Assembly (NCBI GenBank): GCA_038380435.1
Contig: JAWZYU010000025.1
Span: 26,884,707 to 26,948,706 of the forward strand
Source: Ryuthela nishihirai
Lineage: Eukaryota > Arthropoda > Arachnida > Araneae > Heptathelidae
Reading direction: 5' to 3'
Length of the DNA: 64,000 nt
The notes beneath the pieces were generated by a model. That model saw only the letters and a list, made by a program, of their open reading frames with translations. It did not search any database and was not told the DNA's origin. The translations under genes were made by a program, and so were the position numbers. This document shows, piece after piece, positions 9,901-22,000 of the stretch. The first letter of the stretch is position 1. Every line of letters starts with the position of its first letter.

Positions 9901-12900
9901 CTTCTCAGCAAACATGAGTACATGCACTCTGTGATGCTTTAACACTTTCCAGGATTAGTAGATATTAAGTACTCCTCCATCTAGATCAGGCGTGTCCAAC
10001 CCGTGGCCCTCGACAGCTAGTAATGCTGCCCACAAAATCATAAAGTTTACGACATAAGCTTTCAACATGATTGGGATTTTCAGCGAGTTTTTGATATCCC
10101 ACTAGTTTCATGTTGCCCGTTTCCTAATTTTATAATAAAAAGCATAAGAAAATAAATGAAGTTTTATTATTTATAAACATTAATTATATATTTTATGTGG
10201 GGCCCAAAACAATTAATCTTCACTCAATGTGGCCCAGGGAAGTCAAAAGGTTGGACACACCTGATCTAGACAATGCAAAACTGCACACTGCAATTCAGAC
10301 CAAAAAAAAAAAACTTTGAAGACAGTCATTTGAGCTTCTTCCTCACCCAACATTATAGTGCAGATTTAGCTCTTGACTATCACTTTTTCACTCCATGGCT
10401 CGTTTTCTTCAAGTTAGGCAGTTTTAAACATTTCAGGAAGCTGAAAAAGGATGTTGCGAGTTTTTCACCTCCAAAGACCAAGCATGGTTTCAAAGAGGAA
10501 TTCATTATTAATATTGTTATAATCATTTCTCAGGTAGACTATAAAATGCACAGACTCGTGAATAACCATAGTATTAAAATGTTTTCATGCTTCTGTATTA
10601 TCAAATTTTGAGCATCAGTGTATCTGTTTGAAATACTATTGGTACAACTATTTATGTTTTTGGACTGCCTATCAACTTTTCTGCATTGTCAAGCAGAAAA
10701 AAAAATTTTTTTTTTCAGTATTTGCTCCTTTAAATGTTTAAGATATTTAATGCTACATTTTGTTTTAGGAACCCTATTTCAGGTTGGTAATTTGTTGAGA
10801 CTACCAAGATGAATATAGAGGTAGTGAACAGGAAGAAATAGCATTGGTTGGGCAAGTCCATTTAAAATCTCGGCCGTTTTGGGCCAGTGTGGTAGTGGAA
10901 AGGTTAAAGTGCCAAAAGACTCTAGTTCTCAGAGCCAAATGCAGTCTCATCCATTGGGAACTATAGTTCCCAAGATAATATGCTGTAACAGTTCATTTAT
11001 TTTTCCCACAGAAATTGGCCATTTCAAACGTTTTTTTAATCCTGAAAGTTTATGAACTAAATTTGATAATTAGTATAAACCTGATAATTTTTATATCTAA
11101 TATAAAGTCACAAAAAATGATAAAGGTGAGCATTCACACTGCTGCAGCAGCCCTTACTGTTACTTTTTTTGCACCCAAGTGAGGGTTGTTTTCTTCCTTC
11201 TTTTAATGTTCCCATACTAAAGTTTCATAGTGTTCTTTGAACTCTTGCCATTAAACTTTTTCTTGATCTTTTAAACTTTCTCTCAAAAATAACCTGAATT
11301 ATGAAATTTATTTAGTAATAAATGCCAATATCGAGAGTGAATGTGCACAATACAGTGAATCTGATGGAACTATATAATTATCCTATTTCAATCAAATATA
11401 CTTATATATTATTATGTAAAATTAAATGTTCTTCCTTTTAAGATATAACATTCATGTTCTGTTCATTGTTTATTTCAGAATGAGGTTCAAATCCAATAAA
11501 ATTACTAGTGGCCACTGATGGGCTTGGAAATGCCATCTATCGGATGAGACATTAAGCCATAGCCCCATGTATGTGGAGAGCCATACCCTGTGCACGTTAA
11601 AGAACACACTGTATGGCCTTGACAGGAGGCTACCATCTGTCTTCCTACAGCCATTACAGTGGGTCCTCTCCCCCAACCTTCTCTGAACCTTTGGGGTCCT
11701 TGTGACCTGGTCATTTAGCCCATTGTGTGCAAATAAGTGCTGCTCAGAGGTAAAACAACCAACCAACCAGGGATTCCCTCCCCTAACCTTCTCTGAGGAT
11801 TTGGGGTCCTTGACCTGGCCATTTAGCCCATTGTGTGCAAAAAAAGTGCTGCTCAGAAGTAAAACAACCCAATAATATTACTCCTTTTTTACTAAATTGT
11901 TTTAATATTCACTATTAAAATTAATTGCATGTTGTTTTCTCAAATTTCATTTTCTAAAAATTCACAATTAAATGCTCTTTATTTTTGTATAAAGCATGAC
12001 TTATTTCTGTCTTATTAGTTATTTCAGTATAAGATTTCAAAGTAGTTTCTTTTTCTGCTGGAAGCACTTCAAAATTAACCTAGCATGCTGCAGCAGAAAA
12101 TGTATTTTTTTTCTGTAGCAAGTGTACAGATAATACAAAATTGAAAATGGTTCTTTTTTTAGTTTGCATTATATATTTTGAACTAAAAAAACCATTTTCA
12201 ATTTTGTATTGTCTGTACACTGTTTTGCTTTGAACAATATTGTTTCTCATTGTTTTCATTCTCCAAATATAATGCCTCCTCCCATCACTTCAAAGCACCC
12301 TTTTTTAATTTTTGTGAGCTTCATTATTAGCACAATTCCAACATATTGTCAAACTTCAATTGTCATTTTGGATTTGCAATAAATATGCTATTTTCCAACA
12401 TATTTCTAATAAATTCTCTTATTCAATCAATTCTGCCTAAGTAGAAAAGGGAAAAAGTATTTCAAATGAAAAAAAAAGTGGGGTGCAAGGTAGGATATTA
12501 TCTTAATGTATTTGTTTTTACTACAAACACTAATGTATTTCAGAGTCCTGAATGAGGTTTATTTTTTTTTTGTTCTTTAACCCTTAAAGTGCTGGATTAT
12601 GTATCATTTCTGTTGAAATAAAAATTTAATGAGACATAATTTTATCCAGAAGTAACTCACAGAACTTAATCAAGTTTCTTGGAATTATAGTGTTTTCCAT
12701 CACTTTAAAAGGTTAATAAAATGTCTATCTAGTTGATATTTATGCATTTCTTTTTGCTGTAAGAAATGTGCATTTTGAGTTGTTTTTAAATTAAATCATG
12801 ATGGTGTTGTGGAATGTATCCTATTGTTTACCATATAGCACATGTTATATATTTGAGTTTTGTAATTTTTATTTTTGCTTTAGGCTGCAGGTTTAGCTAC

Positions 12901-15900
12901 TATGATTTCCACCATGAGACCTGATATTGACAATATTGATGAATATGTACGAAACACTACAGCAAGGGCCTTTGCAGTGGTGGCATCTGCTTTGGGTATT
13001 CCTGCACTTTTACCATTCTTAAAAGCTGTGTGTCGTAGCAAAAAATCCTGGCAAGCTCGCCATACAGGAATAAAAATTGTGCAACAGATAGCTATTCTTA
13101 TGGGTTGTGCTATTTTACCTCATCTGAGAAATCTTGTGGAAATTATTGAACATGGTAAGTTGTCAGAATTTTTATTAGCATTTTCTAATAAAAACAACAG
13201 CACTATATAGCTTTGTTTGATTTTCAGTAATAAAGACTTACAGAAAATTAAAATAATGGAATCCAAAGAAGAAGGTAAGTAATATTGCTTTCTAAAAAGA
13301 AATCTTTATTTTTGCCTTTATATATACACACTAAATTGTTCCACAAAAATCCTTTCATGCCCATAAATTCAATTCTCATTGGTTATTATGTTTATAGTTA
13401 ACTCCTTTTTTTATATACCTCAGTTTGGTTTTCTTTCCCTTCCACATTCTATAGATCCTTGCTTATATCGCAAGACACTGTTTAACCTTTCAGTTCTATA
13501 CCTGAAAAATGAATGAAACCACAGACCAAGTTATTGTTTCACTTTGCTCAGCCAAAAAAATTTTCAGAACTTTTTTGCAAAATAATTAATGAACCAAAAT
13601 AGATCAATGTATGTACAAAATTAAGCATTAAACCCTGGATTTTATAAAGCAGAATATTTAATAAACCTAAGAACCAGCCAAAATCTTTCTATAATATATT
13701 GTATGGTACAGCAGAAGAACCAGTAAACTAATGCTTCACTAATTGAATAAATTGAAGAAATTTCTTGATGTTTTTGTTCAACTGTCAAGGAAGTTATCAC
13801 TCTTAGTTTAGCATCAGTATAAATTTTTTCCTCTAAAATTGATATTGATGTTTTACTAAGAGGGATACCTTCCTTGACAGTTGAACAAAAACATCAAGAA
13901 ATTTCTTCAATTTATTCAATTGTATACTCATTACATACTTACCATCTTCATGACATACTTGTCATCTACTTCTTAAAGCTGTTTGTGAGCAGCTGGGACA
14001 ATGCATTCATGAGACACATCTTTTGAACTTGTCTATACCGAATCTTAAATATTTGTTCTTAAAAATAATTTTACATGACCAACCTACTTGATGTTTGTTG
14101 AAAACATTTTGGCAGATTTTGTTAAATCAGTACCTTAAGAAGATTCATTTTCTAAATGTTTTCATCATCATCCTCAAGCAGCCATGGGCTACGGAGGTCC
14201 AACCAGACAGTGCAATTTAGTTCTCCAAGCAAGTCTATCCTGAGCTACATCTACTGCATCTGGTCACTGCACACCAATTCTAACAAGGTCCTGTTTGACA
14301 TTGTCTGCCCACCGCATCCTAGGTCTCCCCTTCTTTCTGAGGCCTTTAGGCACACTGTTCATAACCCTATTCGCCAATCTATAATTATTCATACGGGCAA
14401 CATGGCCAAACCAACAGAGTCTCTCTCTGCACAATATGCTGCTTAAAGGAGGTTGCAAACTCCTTTGCTTAACGTCATCATTAGTTACAAAGTTGAACCA
14501 CCTAATGCCCAAGATACTGCGTAAGCATCTGGAATCAAAAGCATCTAGTTTCCTGTTATCTTGTTTACAAAGTGTCCAAGTTTCACTACCATAACTAACC
14601 CTAGAAAGAACCAAACTATTATACAGTCTAATTTTAGTCTTTAGATGTATACGCCTATTTCTCCACACTCTCCATAGATTCTTAAAAGTCCCGGCAGCAA
14701 TCCCTATTCGTCTGTTAATCTCATGCCGCACATCACCATTATCTGTTACATAGCTCCCAAGATAATTAAACTGTGACACCTGCTCAAGACTGCAACCATT
14801 CAGATTAACCGAATCACAGCCTGCCTTACCAATTTTCATCGCTTTAGTTTTCTCTCTGTTTATAACCAAACCTACTCTACTACCAGTCTCATCAACAGCT
14901 GGAATGAAAGAGTTCATCTCATCAACATCATTTGCCAAAAGGGCTAAATCATCAGCATAATCTAAATCAGAAATTTTCGTATCTCCAGCCCATTTAAGGC
15001 CAAAATCTTTCCCTTGAAGTGAATTTCGCATAACATAATCAATAACCAAGCTAAAGAGAAAAGGAGACAAAATGCACCCTTGTCGAACACCAGAAGTAAT
15101 GCTAAACCAATTGCTACAAGCCTTACCAACTCTCACACACGATTCAGTGTTATTATAGAGAGCTTTCATAATGTTAACTAACTTGTCTGGTATACCATAT
15201 GATCTCACAATCAACCACAAATTATGACGATCAACAGAGTCAAAAGCCTTTTTGAAATCAACAAAGCTAGCAACCAAAGGTTTCTGAAACTCTAAACATT
15301 TCTCAAGAATCTGCCTAAGTGAAAATATCTGATCCACACATCCCCTACCACTTCTGAATCCACATTGCTCATCACGCAATTGACTGTCAGCCAGATTCTT
15401 AATTCTATTAAGCACAATCATGGAAAGAACTTTACCTGGAACAGAGAGTAGGCTGATACCCCTATAGTTATCACAAGAACTGTGATCACCTTTTTTGAAA
15501 ATAGGGATAACAATAGCTCTGGTAAAATCCTTAGGAACCATGCCTTTATCATAAAAGATATTCAGAATTTCAGTCATCCAAGTGGTAACCGAAACATTCC
15601 CAGCTCTAAGCATTTCCGTAGTCATTTCATCTACCCCTGGGGATTTATGAAGTTTAAGTTTAGAAACAGCCAAAATAACTTCAGATTGTGTTATAGGGCC
15701 AACATTAAAGCCACCAATGCATCTATCGTCATTGCAAACAATGGGAATAGAACTAATCGCATTGTTTAGAACATCACTGAAATGCTCAGCCCATCTAGCC
15801 ATGACAATCCTCCCCTTCTATAACCTTACCTTGTTTATCCTTCAATCCTTGTATGCCTGTCCGTTTTCTACCACACAAAACATTAACTATCTGGTACAGC

Positions 15901-18900
15901 TCTCTGCTGTTGTGCTGTCTAACTGCTTCCTCGGCTTTCTCAGTCAAACCATCAAGCCAAAGATTCTTATCAGCAGCTAACTGATCTTTTACACGTTTAT
16001 TAAGTTCTCTGTAATGCTTTCTATTAGGACTAGTAGGGTATTGATTAAGTGCATTCCTGCAGTTCTTTCTTTCCGAAATAAGCTCAAGTGCCTTATCACT
16101 CAGATAATTCTGCCTCTTCTGCTCCTTTTTTCCTAAAAGAGTACTGTTAGTGTCCAAAAAAGCCTGTTTAAAATGATCCCATTCTTCCTCAACTTCAGTA
16201 GTAAGCAAACCATGACTGTCATAATGACTAAGTAACCTATCATGGTAAGCTTTGGCTATAACTGGATCTTTCAGAGCTTCAGTATTAAAAGTAAATTTTT
16301 TAACCCTAGCACAACACTTTTTAAGTTTAATTTGCAACACACTTTTAACAAGGTAATGGTCAGATCCAATTTCAGCTCCCCTATATGTCCTGGTATTCCT
16401 AACAGAACTAGCCCATTTGCTGTTAATTAATATGTAATCAATCATATTCTTATGCAGCCCATCAGGTGAAACCCATGTGTACTTATGTATGTCGTGGTGT
16501 TTGTAATATGTGTTAGTTATTCTGAATCCATTGAGTTTACTTACCTGTAGGAAACGTTGTCCATTGCCATTGCAGCTACCAATACCAAAAGGGCCTATTA
16601 CTCCTCCCCAAAGGTCAGAGTCAGTACCAACTTTGGCATTGAAGTCACCAAGAACAAGGGAAATATCTCCTTTCTTGACAGAATTCAAAATATCCTGAAG
16701 TTGTTCATAAAACCTATCCTTCTCATCCTCATCCTCAGTGGGGGCATAACAGCAGATAACATTCAAGTCTTTAACGCTTGTCTGAAATTTTGCTGTAAGA
16801 AACCTTTCATTAATGCACTCATATCCTAGAAGAGCATCGCTAGCGTGTCTGCTGAGAAGCAGACCCACGCCTTGGTGATGCTTTTTGTCGTCCCTCCCTG
16901 AAAAGAGAAATTTAAGATTATTTTTAAGAATCTGACCTTTATCTGTCCATCTGGTCTCTTGCAAGCCGAGAATATCTAAATTATAATGGTGGAATTCTTG
17001 TGTGAGGACATCAAGAGAAAAAGCTCTGTGCCTCACATTCCCAACTACCTATTTAGAGAAAATGGTTAGTGGGATGTTTAAAGAAACTATGTTTATTGAG
17101 AGAGGGAATGCCGACAATATCAAACAGCCCTCTAATCGCAGACATGGGGCAAAGACCTGTTCCCCCACTACTAAAGGCTGAAGCCATCTACACTGGAAGA
17201 CTTCCTCCAATGTAGAATTTGACGATGCCAATAGAAGCAAAGAGTTCAGGTGCCTGTGATGACTTCTGCTCAGGATTATCCACCAGCTGATAAACATATC
17301 CTGTGAATCTATTCACTTGGGGCTGTCAACCCACAAACAAACAGAAAACACAGGAAGATTTTCCCTCCACAGAAGCCCACCAGTGCAGCAGAATCAGGAT
17401 CCATAATCAAGCTCAGAGCCATATATCTGTCCAGTCCAGTAGGTTTATATGGTCAGCACCAGGACCCTGTGTGGTTGACCACTCCTCAGCAGGGTAGAAA
17501 AAAAAGAAAAGTAGCCATAGTTGTCCAGATCAGTAGGCCACACTAATCTGGCAGCCCTCCCCTTCCGTTCACTTCCACAAGAGAGTATCTCTTTTGAAAG
17601 TTACTAACAGTCTGCACCACGAGAAGGCTTAGGAATGTTTTAGCCAAAATAAAAATCAAAATTGCACCCTCCTTATTACCCATGGCTGTTTATCATAATC
17701 AATAAATATCTTTACCTTTTGTATACACAAAAGATTTGATTGATATAAGTAGGACCAAACCCAACATCATTGGGGAACAAATATGTTTTTTTAAATATTG
17801 TACACTTACAATAAGAAAAACTATGCACATTATTAATATAGTATCAGTGAAATATCTGAGAACTACACAATAATGATATCTTTAATTTAAATTGAAAACT
17901 GAAAAAATAAAAGTTATTCCCATAAATTATTGCCTTGAGAAAAATATACTGATCAGAATACTTATATAAGATAATTTTTGTATTTTTAAGTTACATTCTC
18001 AAAAATATACAGTATTAAAAATAACTTATTTGGTTAAACTTGTTTAATTTTGGTATGTAAAATACATTTTTTTTTTAAAAGGTCTTGTTGATGAACAGCA
18101 GAAAGTTAGGACAATCACAGCTTTGGCCTTAGCAGCATTGGCAGAGGCAGCAACTCCATATGGTATTGAATCATTTGATAGTGTTTTAAAACCACTGTGG
18201 AAAGGTATTCGAACACACAGAGGAAAGGTAAGTTAACTTGAATACATCTAGAGCTGTAATGTTTTAATCAAAATTATATAGTTTACAAACATTAATAATA
18301 CACCTTTTTATGTAACAAAAAAATGCATCAAACATTTTGGTAAGTATATGTAGACCTTGAATATAAGCTGAACTATTGCTCTCAATTTAACGTATTTCAC
18401 TGATTATTTTCTTTGAAGGAAATGAGAAATTTGTAATTCATCTTCATTCACTGATTATAGACTTTGAGCAAAAGTTAAGGATTATATTGTTATGGTCTTT
18501 TACACCTGGGTTGATTTTATTTTTTATTTATATATTTTTGTTCATTTACTATTTGTTGCTTCTATATTTGTTCTTTGCTGTTTTTACACCTTTTTTTGCA
18601 ATTACACTGTTTTTAACTTTTGGTTGAGGGGATCCCTTTTTACTCTTTATCAGGTGTTTTGCACAGTATGGCCTCAGTTGCCCTTGTGCCATAAAACCCC
18701 AAACTACTAACTGACCAATTGTATGGTTGCATGTTGGTTTTTTTTATATACATTAGAAAAAAAATTGTAAAAATCTGGGTGATCACAAATTGTAAATTTA
18801 TTCCGAAACTTCTGGGGAAATTTAAATTTGCCAATAAACTTTCTTCTGTATTGTAACAGCTCTCCAGTGCATCATATTTCCAAACCTTCTCAGCCCTTGT

Positions 18901-19055
18901 CTTTGTGGTCTGGCAATTTGGCCCAGTGTATGTGAAAACTTGTTGCTCAGAAGTGGGGACAAGTATGGCTCAGTCATTAGCTTGCCAGGCTTGTAATAGT
19001 CCCACGTTCAAGTCCCACTTGGGCCAGCATTGAGACACAACATTGAATACACAAC

Positions 19056-19086
<31 letters not shown>

Positions 19087-22000
19087 ATCCCTGTTCACGG
19101 TTATTGGAAGTGGGGTGGGGACACCGATGGACTTGGAAAGGCTGTTGTCTGTCAAATGGGGTATTCAGCCATGGCCCCATGTGCGGAAGAGCTATATCCT
19201 GTGTACGTTAAAGAACATGCTGAATAGCCTTGAAAGGAGGCTACCATTTGTCTCCTAACAGTTGTCCTGTGGGTCTCCTTCCCCAAACCATCTCTGAGCC
19301 CTTGGGGTCCTTATGACTTCACCATTGTGGGCAAAAAAAAAATGTGCTGCTCAGAGGTAAAACAGTCCAACCTTTTCAGAAGGAAAACATCCCAACAACC
19401 TGTAAATTTTTTTTTTTTAGTATTTGTCCAAGGAATAGTAATAAAACTAGTATCGTTTTCTATGAGTGAAAACAAAGCACAAAGCCTCTGATTAATAGAA
19501 AGATAAAAACTCATGGAGTTTCCTGAAAATTTTCTTTAATATTCTTCATTCAAAAACATTGATATCGGACAAGAAAACTTGAAAAGCTTTGTTTTGTCAT
19601 ATAGTTACACTTTTGGTAGTTACTAAAAGTGCTGAATTGGAAATAGAGAAATTGTGGCTAAAAGAATTTTGCCACGAAGCAGCGTAGACCATTTTACAGT
19701 TCATTATTTTACAGATATTTATTTGCTTTAGACATATTTTACACAATTCTTCTCTAAAATCTGTATGGTACTAATGCAAGGAACAAAAGTAGGTATAACC
19801 TTTTGAAGCCCACTGTACAGTAGTACCAGTTACTTCCCCTAATTATAGGGTCATAAAGAACTAATCTGATAATATGAGGTGTCTATACCATAGGTACTGT
19901 TTGAGTGTTCTCAAAGCTGGATTATAAGATGTGGCCACCTTTCATGTCCATGCAAGCACTAATACATTTAAGGAGTCAAAAAGGTTCCTAATAATCTGGT
20001 CTCTATATATAATTCTCCAGATCTGCTGGAGTCAGTACTGATCTCAGATGTCATTTCATGACACCCCAGAGGTGCTCAGTTGGCGATAGTCGAGCAACCA
20101 GGCTGGTCATGTTAGCATGGTAATAGCTTACAGACACTGTTGAGTAATGTATACAATATGTGGTCTGGCATTATCATCCTGGAATGTGGTGTTTGACATG
20201 CTCTACAGGAATGGTAAGATCACGGGGAAAATGGTACCCACATACGACTGGGTGACTAAATAACCCTCGAAGACTATGAAAGATGGCTGACTGATGTAAG
20301 AGATGGTACACCACACTAGGATTCCAGAAGTTGGCACTGTATGGCATTCAACAATACACAACCTTGAGGCTTTTTTGCTGGTACGTCAGCACATTCGATG
20401 TACCACTGAATCTGTGAAAGAACTTTTCAAGGACTTCATACAGAAATTGTAGTATAAGAGCTTCAGTGGGGAATAGTCCTTTTCATTACTTCAAAAATCT
20501 AATTCTTAATCTGGAATGCCTGTGGCTTTGAGTAAGCCCTATGTAAAGAGGGTGACTACTTCACATACCAGCTTTGATTGATGAATGATACTGACAGATA
20601 CCAGTGACCCTCCATTAATCATTCTGTCACTGGATAACTTTCAAGTAGTTGCATTTCTGATACTGACAGCTGTCTGGTGAATCTGCCGATCATCTTGATT
20701 TGTAGTCACTCAAGGGCAGCCTTGTCTGATGACGATGTGAAACACCTTGTGTCCAAAATGTGTTGCATTTCATGGCATAGACCATCCCACAGAGTAGGGA
20801 GGTTACAGTTTCCACTCCCTATACTGCTAATGGCAACATTCTCCCAATGTTAAACTCTCATAGAGCAGCGCTCCAGTGTCGGACAAGAGAACTAACCTCC
20901 CGAGCGTTGGTTAGCAACAGGGTGCCTAATAGCATCAACTGCCATCTGTCTGTAGCATACTCAGCTTTGTTTTTAGATGAAAATTTGAATGAATGAAATT
21001 TTTAGAATTAAAAATTCTTTTTAGATATTGATGTGGTATTACAATTTACATTCAGAAGTTTCAATAGCAACCTGTAAAAGTTGGGAAAATAAATAGTTTG
21101 AAACAAATATTACAAACGATCTATTTATCCTAAAAATCTGAAATTTTACGAGGGTTTACAATTGGTAGTATTAATAATCCTACCGATCTTTCAAGGTAAG
21201 TAATAATTCTTTAAAACTTAGTTTCGTATAGTTAGTAAATGTGCGCTATTCCAATTTTAACCATGCTTTGAGAACTTGAACTATTGCGTACATAATTGCA
21301 AATTAAATATACAGTAACATGGTTTCCAGTAAAAATATATTATTAAGATAAAAAAAATTAAAAGACTAGATATAAAGCCGAAATGAACTACTACATGAGA
21401 GTGCATGGGAGAGCTTCTTGCAATTACAATTCTCCCTTCAAATCATATGTTATGAATTTTGTTACTGATTCCTGTTTTTACCAGAGAAATAGCGTAACTG
21501 CAAAGATTATAATATATATAAGAAAAAAAATTACCTATATAATGTAATCAGTGATAAAAAAAACAAAACAAAAAAATTTTAAAAATAGTACATTTTGAAA
21601 TATTCATATATATATGTCTGATGATATATATTTATATATATACGTATATTTTTTTTTAAGTAATTCTATAAAGTCGTCTATTCACCATATAGAATTTTAT
21701 GCCCAGAGTCAAGGATCACTTGCTCCTCCCTAATTCGGCATTATGTAGGAATTATTGGTTTTGAAAGTATCGTCAAAATATAAAAGAGTAAAGCAAGACC
21801 AAACTTATAATTGTTCTGGAAATTATATACGATGCAATTTTTTTCTGAAATTTCTGCGATTGCTATAAATAGAATAATAAGTAGAATTCTGCTTTAATGA
21901 TAAACGTTCTATCTGGATCAGTAAGATAATCCATATATTAAATGGCATATGTCAACATAAGCCATAACATGCATAATATAAATAATGGTTCTCAAAGCAT

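Larger units (their letters stand above)
9060..10480 (+). pseudogene. Mariner (DD34D) transposase relic carrying two later insertions
   Basis: Three segments read in order on the + strand. Bases 9060-9229 give an N-terminal piece ([17 protein letters not shown]). Bases 9530-9986 continue from ELG and include [10 protein letters not shown] (first catalytic Asp) and [19 protein letters not shown]. Bases 10264-10480 give [15 protein letters not shown] (third Asp retained). SINE-A lies between the first and second segments; a hAT MITE lies between the second and third, in the HDNARPH region. Stops and frameshifts make it inactive. Confidence 0.78.
14163..17633 (-). mobile_element. RTE-like LINE copy 1, nearly full length, with 8-bp target duplication
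   Basis: AATGTTTT occurs on both sides (14155-14162 and 17634-17641). The 3' end carries a short GAT repeat after GGCTGCTTGAG. The element holds a 5' leader (about 17040-17633) and one interrupted ORF for apurinic endonuclease plus reverse transcriptase. It is closely similar to copy 5 at 53.4 kb along the whole length. A single-ORF APE-RT layout with a trinucleotide-repeat tail fits RTE-type LINEs; the exact clade is an inference. Confidence 0.88.

Noticed and set aside
14156..17497. Plus-strand ORFs over LINE copy 1, and minus-strand ones over copies 4 and 5
   Set aside because: Antisense shadows of the LINE ORF; the same shadows appear in each copy.
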